Shown here one piece after another: positions 13,511 to 24,800 of a stretch of 64,000 bases of DNA. The DNA comes from Datnioides undecimradiatus (lineage: Eukaryota; Chordata; Actinopteri; Lobotiformes; Datnioididae). Position numbers and translations under genes: made by a program. Position 1 is the stretch's first letter; every line of letters starts with the position of its first letter. The DNA is taken from the NCBI GenBank assembly GCA_008933995.1, contig WARS01000012.1, positions 3,844,001-3,908,000 on the forward strand, given 5' to 3'. The notes under the pieces were generated by a model. The model saw nothing but the letters and a program-made list of their open reading frames with translations, had not been told where the DNA came from and searched no databases.

Positions 13511-13589
13511 AGACAAACTGTAGGTTTAAGATCTGTGCATCTGAACTCCCTTTTTTCCACTTCTTCAGCTTCCTCACTTAACCTTCATT

Positions 13590-13745
13590 TCACTCCCCCT
13601 CGTCTCCTTCTCGCTGTCTTGCTTTCTTTCTTTCTTTCCCCCTCCCTCTCTCCCACTGGTATTTTTCTTCTCCCTTGCTGCCATTTCTCCCCATCTCTTA
13701 AACCGCTTCTCACTAATTACTTCTTTCTCCTGTCTCCTCCCTGTG
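13590..13745. repeat. Polypyrimidine tract
   Basis: About 155 bases are almost all C and T on the + strand, including a TTTC run. This explains the S/P/L-rich frame crossing it. Confidence 0.8.
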
Positions 13746-14179
13746 ATTAAATGACAGTAGATGTCTGGTCTTTTGATTCTCTTCCACTGCACACCCCTCA
13801 CAGTAACAACGGCAACATTGTCTGACATTAAGCTGCTCGCACTTACAGGGCCCCCAAGTTGAAAGTGTCACTTAATTTAAGGGGAGTTGACTAAGGAGCT
13901 TCTCCCGCTGCCTTCCGAAACTACTACCGTCTGCTTTTTACACGACTTTGCACAACACATAAAGCGGTTTAAACAGGAGTGTGAAACAGAACGGAGAGGC
14001 TTGATGCTGATGAGAGTGGTTAAGGTGGGGAAACAGCGGTCATTCAGAGGGCAGCGATCGGATGTGTGAAGTGCTGATTTTCCTGCAGATTATTGTTTTG
14101 TATTCAGAATCGTGTATCCCATGCGTGTCTTTTGTGCGTGTGTGTTTCTTTAATGGCCTTCCATGAATATTACATGCGT

Positions 14180-14575
14180 GGCGGAAGACGAAAGGGATCA
14201 CAACTGGGGAGGGGAGAGAAAATATGACAATAGAAGGGAACAGCAAGAAAAGACGAGATAGGAGGGGAAATAGAAGCGGAGAATGAAAAGAATTGAATTG
14301 AGAAGACTTGAATGGAGCCGAGTTAAAGAGAGGACAGCAGAACAGAGGAGATGAGTGGTGAGAAAGGGATGAAAGATGACAATAGAACAAAACAATGGGA
14401 AAAGAAGAGAAGAAACTGGGAGGAGAGAGTGGGGGAAGAATAGTTGGGTATAAAACAAATCACTTGGATTGAAATGACTTGAACTGAACTGAATTAAACT
14501 GGAGAGGCTAGGGAAGGAAAGTGGTAGAGAAGGCGGAGAGGAGGGGAGAGTAGAGGAGGAGAGGAGAGGCACTGG
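14180..14575. repeat. Long polypurine tract
   Basis: Nearly 400 bases are dominated by A and G on the + strand. They contain repeated GAGAGGA/GGGGAGAG words and several GAATTGAATTGA-like pieces (about 14290 and 14480). The 116- and 124-codon S/L/F/P frames on the - strand are products of this composition, not genes. Confidence 0.85.
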
Positions 14576-15492
14576 CCAGCGTGGATGCAGTATGAATGTT
14601 GATCAGGCGATTTTGCTGGTTTACCTATGCACCCTCAAATAGGCTGCCCTGCTCAGACTGAGGGAGCCTTGTTTATGGAGAGAAGACCAAATCCTCCAAT
14701 CAATCATGTATGAGGCAGCACACTTGTACACACACACACCATTTCTTTTCCCCTGTAGCCGACTCACACACATACGCCAACACACAAACTCAAACCACTC
14801 TGGAGACATCACTGTGGGACAAAAGGCACACATGACGGAATATAACAAACACACACACCGTCTCTCGCACGCACAAGGGGATCCAGATTATTTACTTACA
14901 GTACAGTACCTGCACTGTGGGGCCTTGGGGGGGTCTCCCGTGTGCGTAGGTGTGTGCGTAATAACACAACACTCCACCTCTCTGCTTCTCTCTTAACGGT
15001 ACATAACAAAACACACACACAAACCAACAGAGAGATGATGTACATCTCAGCAGACGCTTTCCAGCGCATATTCCCACCGCTGGTCTGTTTGGTATTAACT
15101 GTAGCACTCCTTTCTCCTGATGGAGTTTTTGCAGTTCCCTGCCAGAGGAAACCTGCCTCTTTTAGCTTTAATTCAAAGAAGAAAAATGGTTTGTGCTGGA
15201 TAAAAAAAATAAAATAAAATAAGAATACTTCTTCAGAGTTTGTGTTTTGTTTTTTTCTTAAATATCTTTTGATTATTACGTCATGCAGAAGGTAACATAG
15301 GAAAGGTAGCTTTTATTTAGCTCATGAGTCAGCTTATGTGATGACCAAGACGGCAGACAAAATGGATTCCGATGTGTCCCTAACACCTAACAACAGTCAT
15401 GAGTCATTTCACTAGTTAAAATAAAAAGAAAAGAGTCTTATTCATGTGGGATGCTGAAGAACAAATGAGACGTCTCTGTGAATCTATGTGCG

Positions 15493-15515
15493 GTGTGTGT
15501 GTGTGTGTGTGTGTG
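15493..15515. repeat. (GT)n microsatellite
   Basis: A pure GT run of about 11 units, read directly. Confidence 0.93.
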
Positions 15516-15646
15516 CGTTTATGTGTTTGTCTTTTCTGTTTGTCACACTTCTCTGTTCGTATTGAATGTTTTAAGGTTCAGCTTGTTAAGACTGGACAGA
15601 ACAGGGATCGGGGATGAATCCACTGCAAGTGAGAATTCCCATGCTG

Positions 15647-15679
15647 CTTCTTCTTCTTCTTCTTTTTTTTTTTTTTTTT
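15647..15679. repeat. (TTC)n followed by poly-T
   Basis: About five TTC units run straight into a T run of about 17. It looks like the complement of an A-tail that has expanded, but no SINE body is recognised next to it. Confidence 0.9.
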
Positions 15680-15683
15680 GCTG

Positions 15684-15718
15684 ATTTTAAATTACCTTGA
15701 TCTACGGTAATTTAAAAT
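15684..15718. repeat. Perfect 13-bp inverted repeat
   Basis: Arms ATTTTAAATTACC (15684-15696) and GGTAATTTAAAAT (15706-15718) are exact reverse complements around a 9-base loop. The role is unknown; it could be the tip of a decayed inverted-repeat element. Confidence 0.9.
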
Positions 15719-17204
15719 GTTGCCGTGAGGGAGATACTCGAGTGAGGAAGGCAGCAGAGGGACGAAAAATTATGCTGAAGTTGATTTTTAATTTTTAAGA
15801 GTTCGGAGCTAAAAACAGCCTGTGCAAATCCGATATTCGGATTACTCATCCTCACGCTGGTTTTGTCTGATACTTTGAGTGAGTCTCTTCAGATGTGATG
15901 TCCTATTCTTTATTCCTTTACCAGGCCAAAGTTTCAGTCATGAGTGTTCGCTTCAAATACTTGGGGATTTCAAAGTAGTTCATCCAGCATAGGCGTATGT
16001 TGTAATTACAGATTCTTCAAGTGTCAGTGTCCTTTACCAATGAGCACAAGTTTTCAGTTTCTGAAACACAACCGTCTCCTGAAAATAAATATGCAATTTG
16101 AATTTGAATATGATTTGTCTATAATCTCAGCAATCTTTCAAATAATAAAAAAAAAGCCTAATTTGCCTCAATTTTGACATGTTGTGTATGTAAGGGTCAC
16201 TCCTCCTTTATTGCTCCTTCTCTCAGGGGGGACAGGACATGACCAGAAATACCTTATTGTTGCTCCTCGCTATCAAATTCTGGTGCATCGCTGTGTGACA
16301 GAGCGATATCACAGCCTGTCACACACTCTACGGCCTCGACCACCACCGACTCTGGGCAACTTCAGCTCTGTGCACGCAGTTGTGTGTGTGTGTGTGAGTG
16401 TTTCAGACGGACTGTCGTGGATTTTGGATGGTTTCATCTGAGCACCCTTGTGTGCGCAGGAGGACCAAAGTGTCAGAAACCCTCTCCATCCATACAGGAA
16501 CCTGCCTCCACTCATTCAGCACTCGCCTGTGCGCATTTCTGTGATACTGAAACAGTCTCAGTGACCATCTGGTAAACACGCACCATGTTTAAACTAAGCT
16601 TCTCTTAGCGTGTGAGCACCTTTTTTAAAGCATGTGTTTGAGTACTCACATGCACAAGTTGTACTGCTGGCTTCCTGGTGCGCCTGCATTACTCCAGACT
16701 GGCAATTAAAAACAAGCCATTCACTTATCAGGAGCGTATGTTCCCACCCACTCAAATCACATCTCATCTGCTTCCCACTGCCAGTGCCACAGTCGTGTGT
16801 ATGTGTGTATGGGTCTGTGTCTATGTGTAAGAGAGGGAGAGAGAGGCGAGGAAGAGGGGCACTTCTCAATCTGACACTTCACAGCGTGTGAAATTTAATT
16901 AAACACGTCACACAGCCATCTACACATACACAGATAGACAAGCACACACTGGAAAATCTCACAGAAATATAATACATAGATGCAGTACACAGTGTTTATT
17001 ATATGCACATTGCCTCCTAGATAGAACCTCTTCCTTTCCTATCGTTGCCTTTTCTGACGCAGATACTGTAACAGTTCTGGTAAAAACACATTGAGACTCC
17101 CTGTCTGAGATTAAGTATACAACTGTGAGAGTCAAGTGGCGTCTGTAAAGACTTAAACATGGATCAGTTTTGTAAGCAGTCTTGAACATAGCGATGCCTT
17201 GAGG

Positions 17205-17375
17205 ACAAAAAATTGTCGGTGCCCCTGAGCAAGGCACTTAACCCCCAGCTGCTCCAGTGGAGCTGCTCAGTAGCCAACAGATGGCTGAGCTGGGCAGCTT
17301 CCAGCTGTGTAGCTGTGGCAGATGCAGGGCACTCAGTCAACTCACTTTGATTAAACGGAAAATAAATAAATAAAT
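17205..17375 (+). repeat. SINE-like fish repeat fragment
   Basis: It contains CCTGAGCAAGGCACTTAACC, CAGCTGCTCCAGTGGAGCTG and CTCAGTCAACTCACTTTGATT, followed by an AAATAAATAAATAAAT tail at about 17360-17375. The first phrase occurs in many short interspersed repeats of teleosts, and the A-rich tail fits a retroposed origin. No clear tRNA-type A and B boxes can be read upstream, so the 5' part is probably lost. Confidence 0.5.
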
Positions 17376-17979
17376 TTAAGTTTTAAAGTGTTGGCTGGTT
17401 TGTTTCAAACGAGCAGACTCAACTCTTTGGCCAATACTTATTCCAACTAATAATGAGCTTAAAAATCTAGGAGTCAAGAGTTTAGGAGAGTGCGGTTCTG
17501 GGACACTTGAGTCTTTCCCAAGGCGTTCTGGGCTTAATTAAACAAAACCAATCTTTATTAAAGGTGTTTAATAACTCAAGTTTATATTCTTCCCCTTTTC
17601 AGCTTTGAAAACCACATGGACCTTTTTGATGTAAAAGGCCATTAACTATAAATTGTAAACGATTGAAGAGTCACCGTTTGCTTTATCTTGTATTTTTTCG
17701 TCTGCTACTGTTTGCCAATACTCTCTGGAGCATTGTTCTGACTGAGTAGGAGATCCTGTTACATGAACTCCTGAAAAAGCTATTGCATGCACCAGGTGGT
17801 GTCATATTTGAAGCGTGTAGGAAGGTACACCTTATAAGCCCTCTTCCTGTGACTTCACAGGGACCGAAACGTTAGAGCCTTGGAGCTCTTGAACTTTTCA
17901 CCTTATACATCATATCCTTTTAAAGAAGGTAATCAACAATTAAGTATTGCACTTCCATTAAGTGAGACATAGCCAACAA
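17376..17979. other. Non-coding stretch with a GAAACGTT motif
   Basis: No exon. At 17846-17873 a perfect 7-bp hairpin (arms CCTGTGA and TCACAGG) is followed by CCGAAACGTT. It is discussed among the findings. Confidence 0.5.
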
Positions 17980-18230
17980 ACAAAAAGTGACACACCAGAG
18001 GCTGAGATATGCTGACATTTAGTCCCTACTAATGATCCTACATTTCTCATAATGCTATTTAGCAGTATTTGTTTTTGCACCTCTGTCTGTAAGACAGGCT
18101 TCCTGTTAAAAGGCACAATTTCAAGAAAGTCAGGTCATGACATCACTTTGACATAATCATGGTTATTCTTCAAGCTGTTTTTAAAGCTGAATATTACAAA
18201 GTAAATAGACATTCATATGTAAAATTAGTG
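17980..18230. repeat. Possible worn interspersed repeat
   Basis: The words CATTTCTCATAATGC, AGGCTTCCTGTTAAAAGGC, GTCATGACATCACTTTGACATAATC and TGGTTATTCTTCAAGC look like a diverged fish repeat and partly echo 12040-12260. The similarity is loose. Confidence 0.3.
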
Positions 18231-20444
18231 GGAACACCACATTTGTTTTTTCAGACTCTATTTTTTGTGAAATTCAGGGAGTCTCACATTAATTGTACAC
18301 TATTGTATAATTAGCTGCTCAATGCCTTGTGCTGGTTCATCAGAAACCCCTGCTATGAATGAAATATCAACAATATTCAACAAGAGCGAGGAAATAATTC
18401 AACGATGGAACATAAGGGTACGCATCCTTCAAAGTGGCATTTAAAACAAATATGGTTTTCACCAGACTTCAGCACTAAGTGAGTTTTGGAACAGCCTCTT
18501 TGACACAGAGGAACTGACTGGTTCAGCTTTAGCACTGATTTGACACTGTGCATAGATGCTGCATAGTGCTTGATGGCACAAATGTGAGACGACACAAGGA
18601 GGAAACGCATCACATCCTTCGTACTGGCGCTGAATGACAAGGCTTTTAATTATTTGTGTACTTAAGCGCTGATGAGTGTGATGCTGGCGACCTACTTCTG
18701 CGTGCGACTTCTCATTAAGCGTTGAGAATTACAGTAACCAGCTAGTAGTAGTATTAATGTACAGTGCGTGGGTGTTTATGCTTCTAAATTAAGCCGCGGC
18801 GTTTTCTCTTTCATGTTCCAGCAAACGCCCACTTTTACTGTTGTTCTTGTTTTGCATACACTGTCTGTCACCCACTTAGTCGTTTCATTTGGCTTTCTTT
18901 GACGCTGATGCTGACATCTCTGTTTGATGTTTTGAACTTCTGCACGACAGCCACCCCACACAGCGCACTCGATCCCTCCCAACGGGGCCACGGTTTCAAC
19001 CTATCGCCTTGCTAGTCTCCCAGGTTCAGATGTGAGTGCCCGTCTACCCACTGGAATTCTCTGCAGTGTGGTGCGAAGAAGGCGATAGTGGGAGAGGAGA
19101 CGAAGAAAAGAAAAGAGAGTTCAACTCAGGTTCTTCCACTTTGCAAGTTCTGCAAAGCTTGCTGAAGAGGCTGAGTGGTTTTGGGTGATAGCGGGCTAAC
19201 CCGCGCACAGCTTAAACCCCTTGCCCACTTCTTTGAAGAGTTTGGCGACCGTTGTTTGAACCGGCAACCTTTCTTAGTGAGTGTGCCCTAAAACTACTTT
19301 TTCAGTCAGCCCACTTCTGTTTTTGCACAGTGCCGGTGCCATTAGTCTGTTTAACTGCATTTACAGCATCTTCTCTGCCACTGGTTTTCACATCCTTATT
19401 GCTCTACTGTCACAATCTCCGCAAACTTCTGTTTTTTTGCACCATTAAGGGTTAAAAAATGATCGAGGGAGCCATTAAATTGTGAAATTTACTAGAAAAC
19501 AAAGATCATTTCCTTGAATATAATAAGTTTTCAGAGATTTAAGTAACAGATTTATGGAAAAAAGCCATTTTTTTTCTGTCAGGGTACCACATTGCTTAAC
19601 TTTCAATGGTTATGCTTATGATGACTTCCTCATTGCTAAAAGCAGCGGTGTGTGTTATTGGTATGATGATATAAACCAAATTTCCACAATGGAGTGATGA
19701 GGATCCTTGACGGAGTTTGAGCCGTGACCAAAGTTTTGTGACGTTAACCTAAGTTTCTTTTTTTTATACATTTCCTCAGTGCGTCGTACATTTCTGCGCT
19801 ACCTCAATGCAGCATTTAAAATAATGTGTGAGAGAGAGTTGATCATCTTTAAATCAAAGTGCTCTTTTCCTTCAAGCTGTACTTAGCCCCTCCAGTGCTT
19901 TTCATCTCGCCTGTGGCAGTTTCATCAGCCACTCGCTCTTCACCCACTTGTCCAAAGTTTCATGTCAGGCCAGTCAGATTTAACCCATTCGCCGAAGACC
20001 CTGCAGCCCGGGCCTTTCGCCGATGGGCCGATCCTAGATAAGGACCCTTTTAGGCCTTGTAATTTCCTGAGGCTTTTTCCTTTAAAGTTCCCTTTAGTGA
20101 CTTCACAGTCACTTCTCACACTCAGTGTCACGAATGGCAGGACGGGCTTTAGGTGGCTTATGTAACAGTCCATTAAGTTTGCCGTAGAAATGGCCTGTAT
20201 TGCCTGAGAGGCTGCAGCAGACACCTAGAGATAAGTAATGTCAGAAACAGACAGCGATACGGATGGGGCCTCTTACATCTTTTATGGAACATTAGACTGA
20301 GTGAAGAGATGACCTAATTTGAATTGATTTGGCGTATATTTGTGCTCAGGAGAGCGCATATGGAGACACGCAGACACAAAGAGTCACACATATTTATGCG
20401 CCCTCCTCTCACACTTCCTGCACACACATACACCAAGATGCACA

Positions 20445-20484
<40 letters not shown>

Positions 20485-21709
20485 CAATCACAGCTAATCT
20501 AGGTCTCTCTGCTTGTACTCTGCCCAGCTGTAGCTGCATATCTTTGGCAAAATCTTAGATGTTTTCAGCTGAATAAGCTCCGGCTTGATTACACTGCTTT
20601 CTCCCCCTCTCATCCCCCCTGTATGTATTAATGAGGCTGCTCCTGCCTGCTGAAATCTCTCTCCATATTGTTGTTGTGCACTTCATGGTCCAGTGAGCTA
20701 CTGGCCCGCAGATGTAATTGTTTTAATTTGCTAACTGTACACTCACTCAATTAGGATGAAAGCAGAATTCAGTTTTATTTCCTCTGCCCAGTGCAGAATA
20801 GGAGACGAGGCATCTTTTTGAAACTGTACTTATTGTAGCGTGCCCAGCACACACACGCACATTCAACGAGATGAGGAATGTACCTTTGTAGTTCCTCAGT
20901 TTTCTAGTCTGCAGCATTCTAGATGACATGCTGTGTTCATCTCTAATCCCATCTTCTTTCTTTTCATGACTATTTTCTGCTCTCCTGCTCTGTCATGGTT
21001 TCCCTGTGTGCATCCTGTTTAATTAGAGTGCTTTGGTTCTGGCCTTTGGCAGTGGACTGCTTATTACTGCATTGTGTGTGTTTGTGTGACGGTATTTCTT
21101 CTTTTTGGGACACACACATTTTTTCCTTCATGTTTACTCCCTCTATGTTTAAGGGTGTTGGCAACTTACTCATAATAATAAATGTTTAATTACACATACT
21201 TGGTAACTTAAAATGCCTTTAAACTTGTATTTTTACTTAGATATTTCCGGTGATGTGCTCTCTTTGTTCTTTGTTCTTGTCATTTGGAGTCAAATTCTTC
21301 TACGTTCCATGTTGGCGTTTTGAATGTCAGTAAACCTGCCTGAAATTTCTCTCCAAGCATATTTTTAAAAAATGCAAGAAAGAACTGACTAAGAAGTGAC
21401 AATGACTGCTGGAGGGTTCATGGCTACCACAGACTGTATTTAATAGTGGACACGGCCTCCGAGTCTGAAAAGTGTAGCAACTGAAGAATTTCATCCTAAG
21501 AGCCAACAGCGAGCGACTGAGCTCTCTGCAAAGAGAAGTCTGTCTTTATGAGAAAATGACTGTTTCTCACTTTATTTATTACCTGATTAACATTTTTTCT
21601 TAATGAGTTTACAATCACAAGTCTCCTTCATGACATTCATTCTGTAAATAGAAAGGCATGGCGTACTTGTGATGCGCATCATTGTGGCTAAATTCCCTTG
21701 TCCATATTC
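18231..21709. other. Non-coding stretch, one CA array
   Basis: No supported exon. The part at 19940-20230 is a little GC-richer and free of simple repeats and could be conserved non-coding DNA, but nothing decisive shows. The CA array is listed separately. Confidence 0.5.
20446..20482. repeat. (CA)n microsatellite
   Basis: A pure CA run of about 18 units, read directly. Confidence 0.95.
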
Positions 21710-21870
21710 TGTCACTACTGGCTCCTAAAAACCAAGATGGCCATTATGCCAAAGTTGACACTTCAATACAGTCTTCCATCAACTAATTACGGTTACATTA
21801 CAGACTTCATTCGTCTTTCAATTGTGTATGGCGGCTACATAGTTGTGACCTGGAAGGATAGTCAGAGCTC
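21710..21870. repeat. Worn teleost interspersed repeat
   Basis: AAACCAAGATGGCCATTATG, GACACTTCAATACAGTCTTCC, a TTACGGTTACATTACAG word (usually a GTGACGTCACGGTGGCTACG type phrase in the family) and TATGGCGGC follow a common fish repeat. The copy is decayed, and the 61-codon frame across it is not a gene. Confidence 0.45.
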
Positions 21871-24800
21871 CTCCCCTCTGTGAAAACAGGGAGCCTGATG
21901 GAGAGTTGACAGTCACTAGTAGTACATTTATGGCCCTCAGAGAGTTATGATGTACAAGTGTTGTAGCTCAATAAGTGTCTACTACGAGAAACTATCTAAT
22001 GCGTGTTTCTATGGGGAAGTATATGTTTAACTGTAAACGTTGCTGTTAAAGGGCCCTAAATATCTTTTTAAGATCTGAATACAACACAGTTACTAGAGGA
22101 CCCATGTGCCGTGTTTAATGCGACTGCAATGGAACAAACCATATTCATGTACAATGTTGTGGCCCCCAGTTTGAGGCACAACGGGGGCTAGGGTGTGCCA
22201 GTTCTGCTTTTAATATTTGGAGCAGCAACTGCTACCACAGTCTGGTGGGGAGTCTTGCCTGCTTTGGCACGGTTAGGGAGAGATGAGACAATTCAGCTGG
22301 ACTGGACATACAAATCCAGGCGGATGCATGCAAGCCAATTGATTTAGCAGAAAAAGCATTTGTTTTTAAGCATCATATGCTTTTTGTTTTTGGATCATTC
22401 AGAGTTTTACACTTACAACTCAGTGACACTTTCTTGCAGCTAAGATATGAGCTGAGCTTGTGTGAACCCTGAGGATGTTTGCCAAATTCATATATTATAC
22501 CACCTTAGGGTGACGTCTAAAACTTATACAATCACCACATGACACATTTTTCTGATTTATTTTAAGCTTTTATGGTTCAACATCAACTGTTTATCAAAAG
22601 TATGTGTGATATTATTGAAAAATGATCTAATAAATATGCTAAGCAATAACTATCCACACAAGTGTTAATCACCAAAGGAAAAAAAAAAAAGATAATAATT
22701 ACCACACAAGAGCTAATCAAAGAAGAAAATGTCAAAGAACCAAAGGGATATTAAATATGTCTGACTGTCCAAATAACAGCTACTGTAATCACTGAAAGAA
22801 ATGCCAATGTAATCATAGTTTAGAGACCTGGAAAATACATGTTTCTGGTTCTGTTTTTTTGAGAGTGGGAATTATAATCTGTATCCTTACTGGGATCTGC
22901 ATTTACAAGAACGGTGAGAAGATAACAAGAGCGTGAAGTACCTCAAAAGTCATTTTTGCAGATGAGTACATGCAGGTGGGATAAGAACAAATTAGAAGTG
23001 GTACCTGAGAGGCCAAGATGATCAAATATATCAAATGCTGCGGGAAGAACTAAAAACTGAGGATTTCTCTGCTGTAACAGCATAAAAGCCAGTAATTAAT
23101 CTTTTGAAGTTGAGCTGACTTGAAGTAATATAGAACTCTTAACCCACATGGAAGCGTGAGATAGTCGTACGTAAGAAATAATCTCTTCCTCTTTTTTAAT
23201 CATATATTTTTGAGGCATTTTTGAGATTATGTTAAATAATGTGTGTTCAAATCACAAACGAATGTCTCTACAAAGTGGTTTGCTGGCGCGCTTTAAACAG
23301 GCTGGGGTAGCACCAGTTGTTATTAATAACCGATCGGATATGTGGATAAATGGAATACATCTGTTAGAAAGTCTGTCAAGAGGACAGAAAGAGGACTACA
23401 TTTAAATCACAGTCTCAGCGAGGGTTTCAGTGGAAACCGAATCAAAAGACCCCAGAGAGACGCAGGCTTTCATCTCAACTGTTACATCTTGAGTTGGATG
23501 GGTGATCTGCCTGTGAATGTTTGACACTTTGTTAACAAAATCTGAGGAAGTCTTGCTTGGCAAGGGCTTACTAAAAACCTCAGAGTGTGGCAGCTGTTTT
23601 TACGAGGATGTTTCTCAATGAGGTCAGAAAAAAAAAACCCTCATCATTGTACTATCCCATCACATCTCTCACCGTTTGACGGTCTCTCTTGAAATCAGTT
23701 TTAGTTAACCAAGTCGAGGAAGGTTCAACCTCTCTCATACTGAAAGCTGCAATTGTGCTGCAAGGCCAGAGCGGGTACACTTGAAGCTATCGATGAGTGC
23801 AACAGTATCAGTGAAAGTCCTCATTTTAGCAGTGTGGAATGTGAATAGTTCTCAGATCAACATTGGGCCCATTACCCACATTTGGAGCCATGTGAAGAGT
23901 AAATACTGCATGAAAATGGTGAATCGTTTCACCAAAGTGGACTTAAAATCTACATAAATTCCTTGGCTTTGATCCCTTCCAATTACCTTCTTTCCTGCTC
24001 CCCCCCCCACAACTGAACTCCCTCCCCCTCCTCTTCTTTCTCTCTTCATACTGTATCATCTGCTTTTTCTCTTTATAGCGGGATTAATTGCCCTTGAATG
24101 ATTTTATAATTGAGAGATATTGGTGTCCCGGGCGACGGTGAGCCAGATGCAATAATAGCCCTCAAAAGTCTTGATATGAAAATAACGGAAGGTGGCAGAA
24201 CACCACGTTAGTCAATGTTAATAGTAGGAGGCTATGTGAGTGTATGTGTGTGTGTGCGCTGCAGGTGTGTGTTTTCCCACCATCAAATGCGCTGTAATTG
24301 TAAATGAAGTGATGAACACACACACACAGACACTGTATGAAATCCGTGCAGCTTTTGACTCAAATTTGTGTTGAGACTCTTCCCTCCTTATACAGCCGCG
24401 CTCAGACAAACAAACACACGTACACGCGAGCACGCACGCAAACACGCTTGGTATCCGCCGCGCAAGCTGTGCTCATAAACAGATGTTCACTTGAAATGCA
24501 TAATTTCCTCATAAAAAGTACTTGTGAATGTTCTACAGTAGGTGTTGAAACATGAATAATTAATGACACATTTATGGATATGAGGTCAAAGAAGTTCCCT
24601 GAGACTCATGCAGATGTCGGTTTGTTTGCATAAGAGTATAGTCAGGCTTTTGTATTTCTGTTATCCCAGGTCGTACCAAAACACTTCAACCTTGATTCTA
24701 ATCTAGACTGGAATCTTGGCTCAAAACTGGGAACAAGGGAGGAAAGGGGGTCAGTCAGGCCTAATGCAGATTACCTGGTGCTGTGAATAGGCTTTAGACT

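Larger units (their letters stand above)
14576..17200. other. Non-coding stretch with microsatellites
   Basis: No supported exon. It holds many short CA/GT blocks, a GT run at 15493-15515, a TTC plus T run at 15647-15679 and a perfect 13-bp inverted repeat at 15684-15718. Confidence 0.55.

Noticed and set aside
14198..14572. 124-codon frame on the - strand
   Set aside because: It is the translation of a polypurine tract (S, L, F, P only) and is not a gene.
19010..19280. tRNA-like B box word (GGTTCAAAC on the - strand near 19260)
   Set aside because: No A box at the right distance and no cloverleaf can be drawn, so not a tRNA gene.
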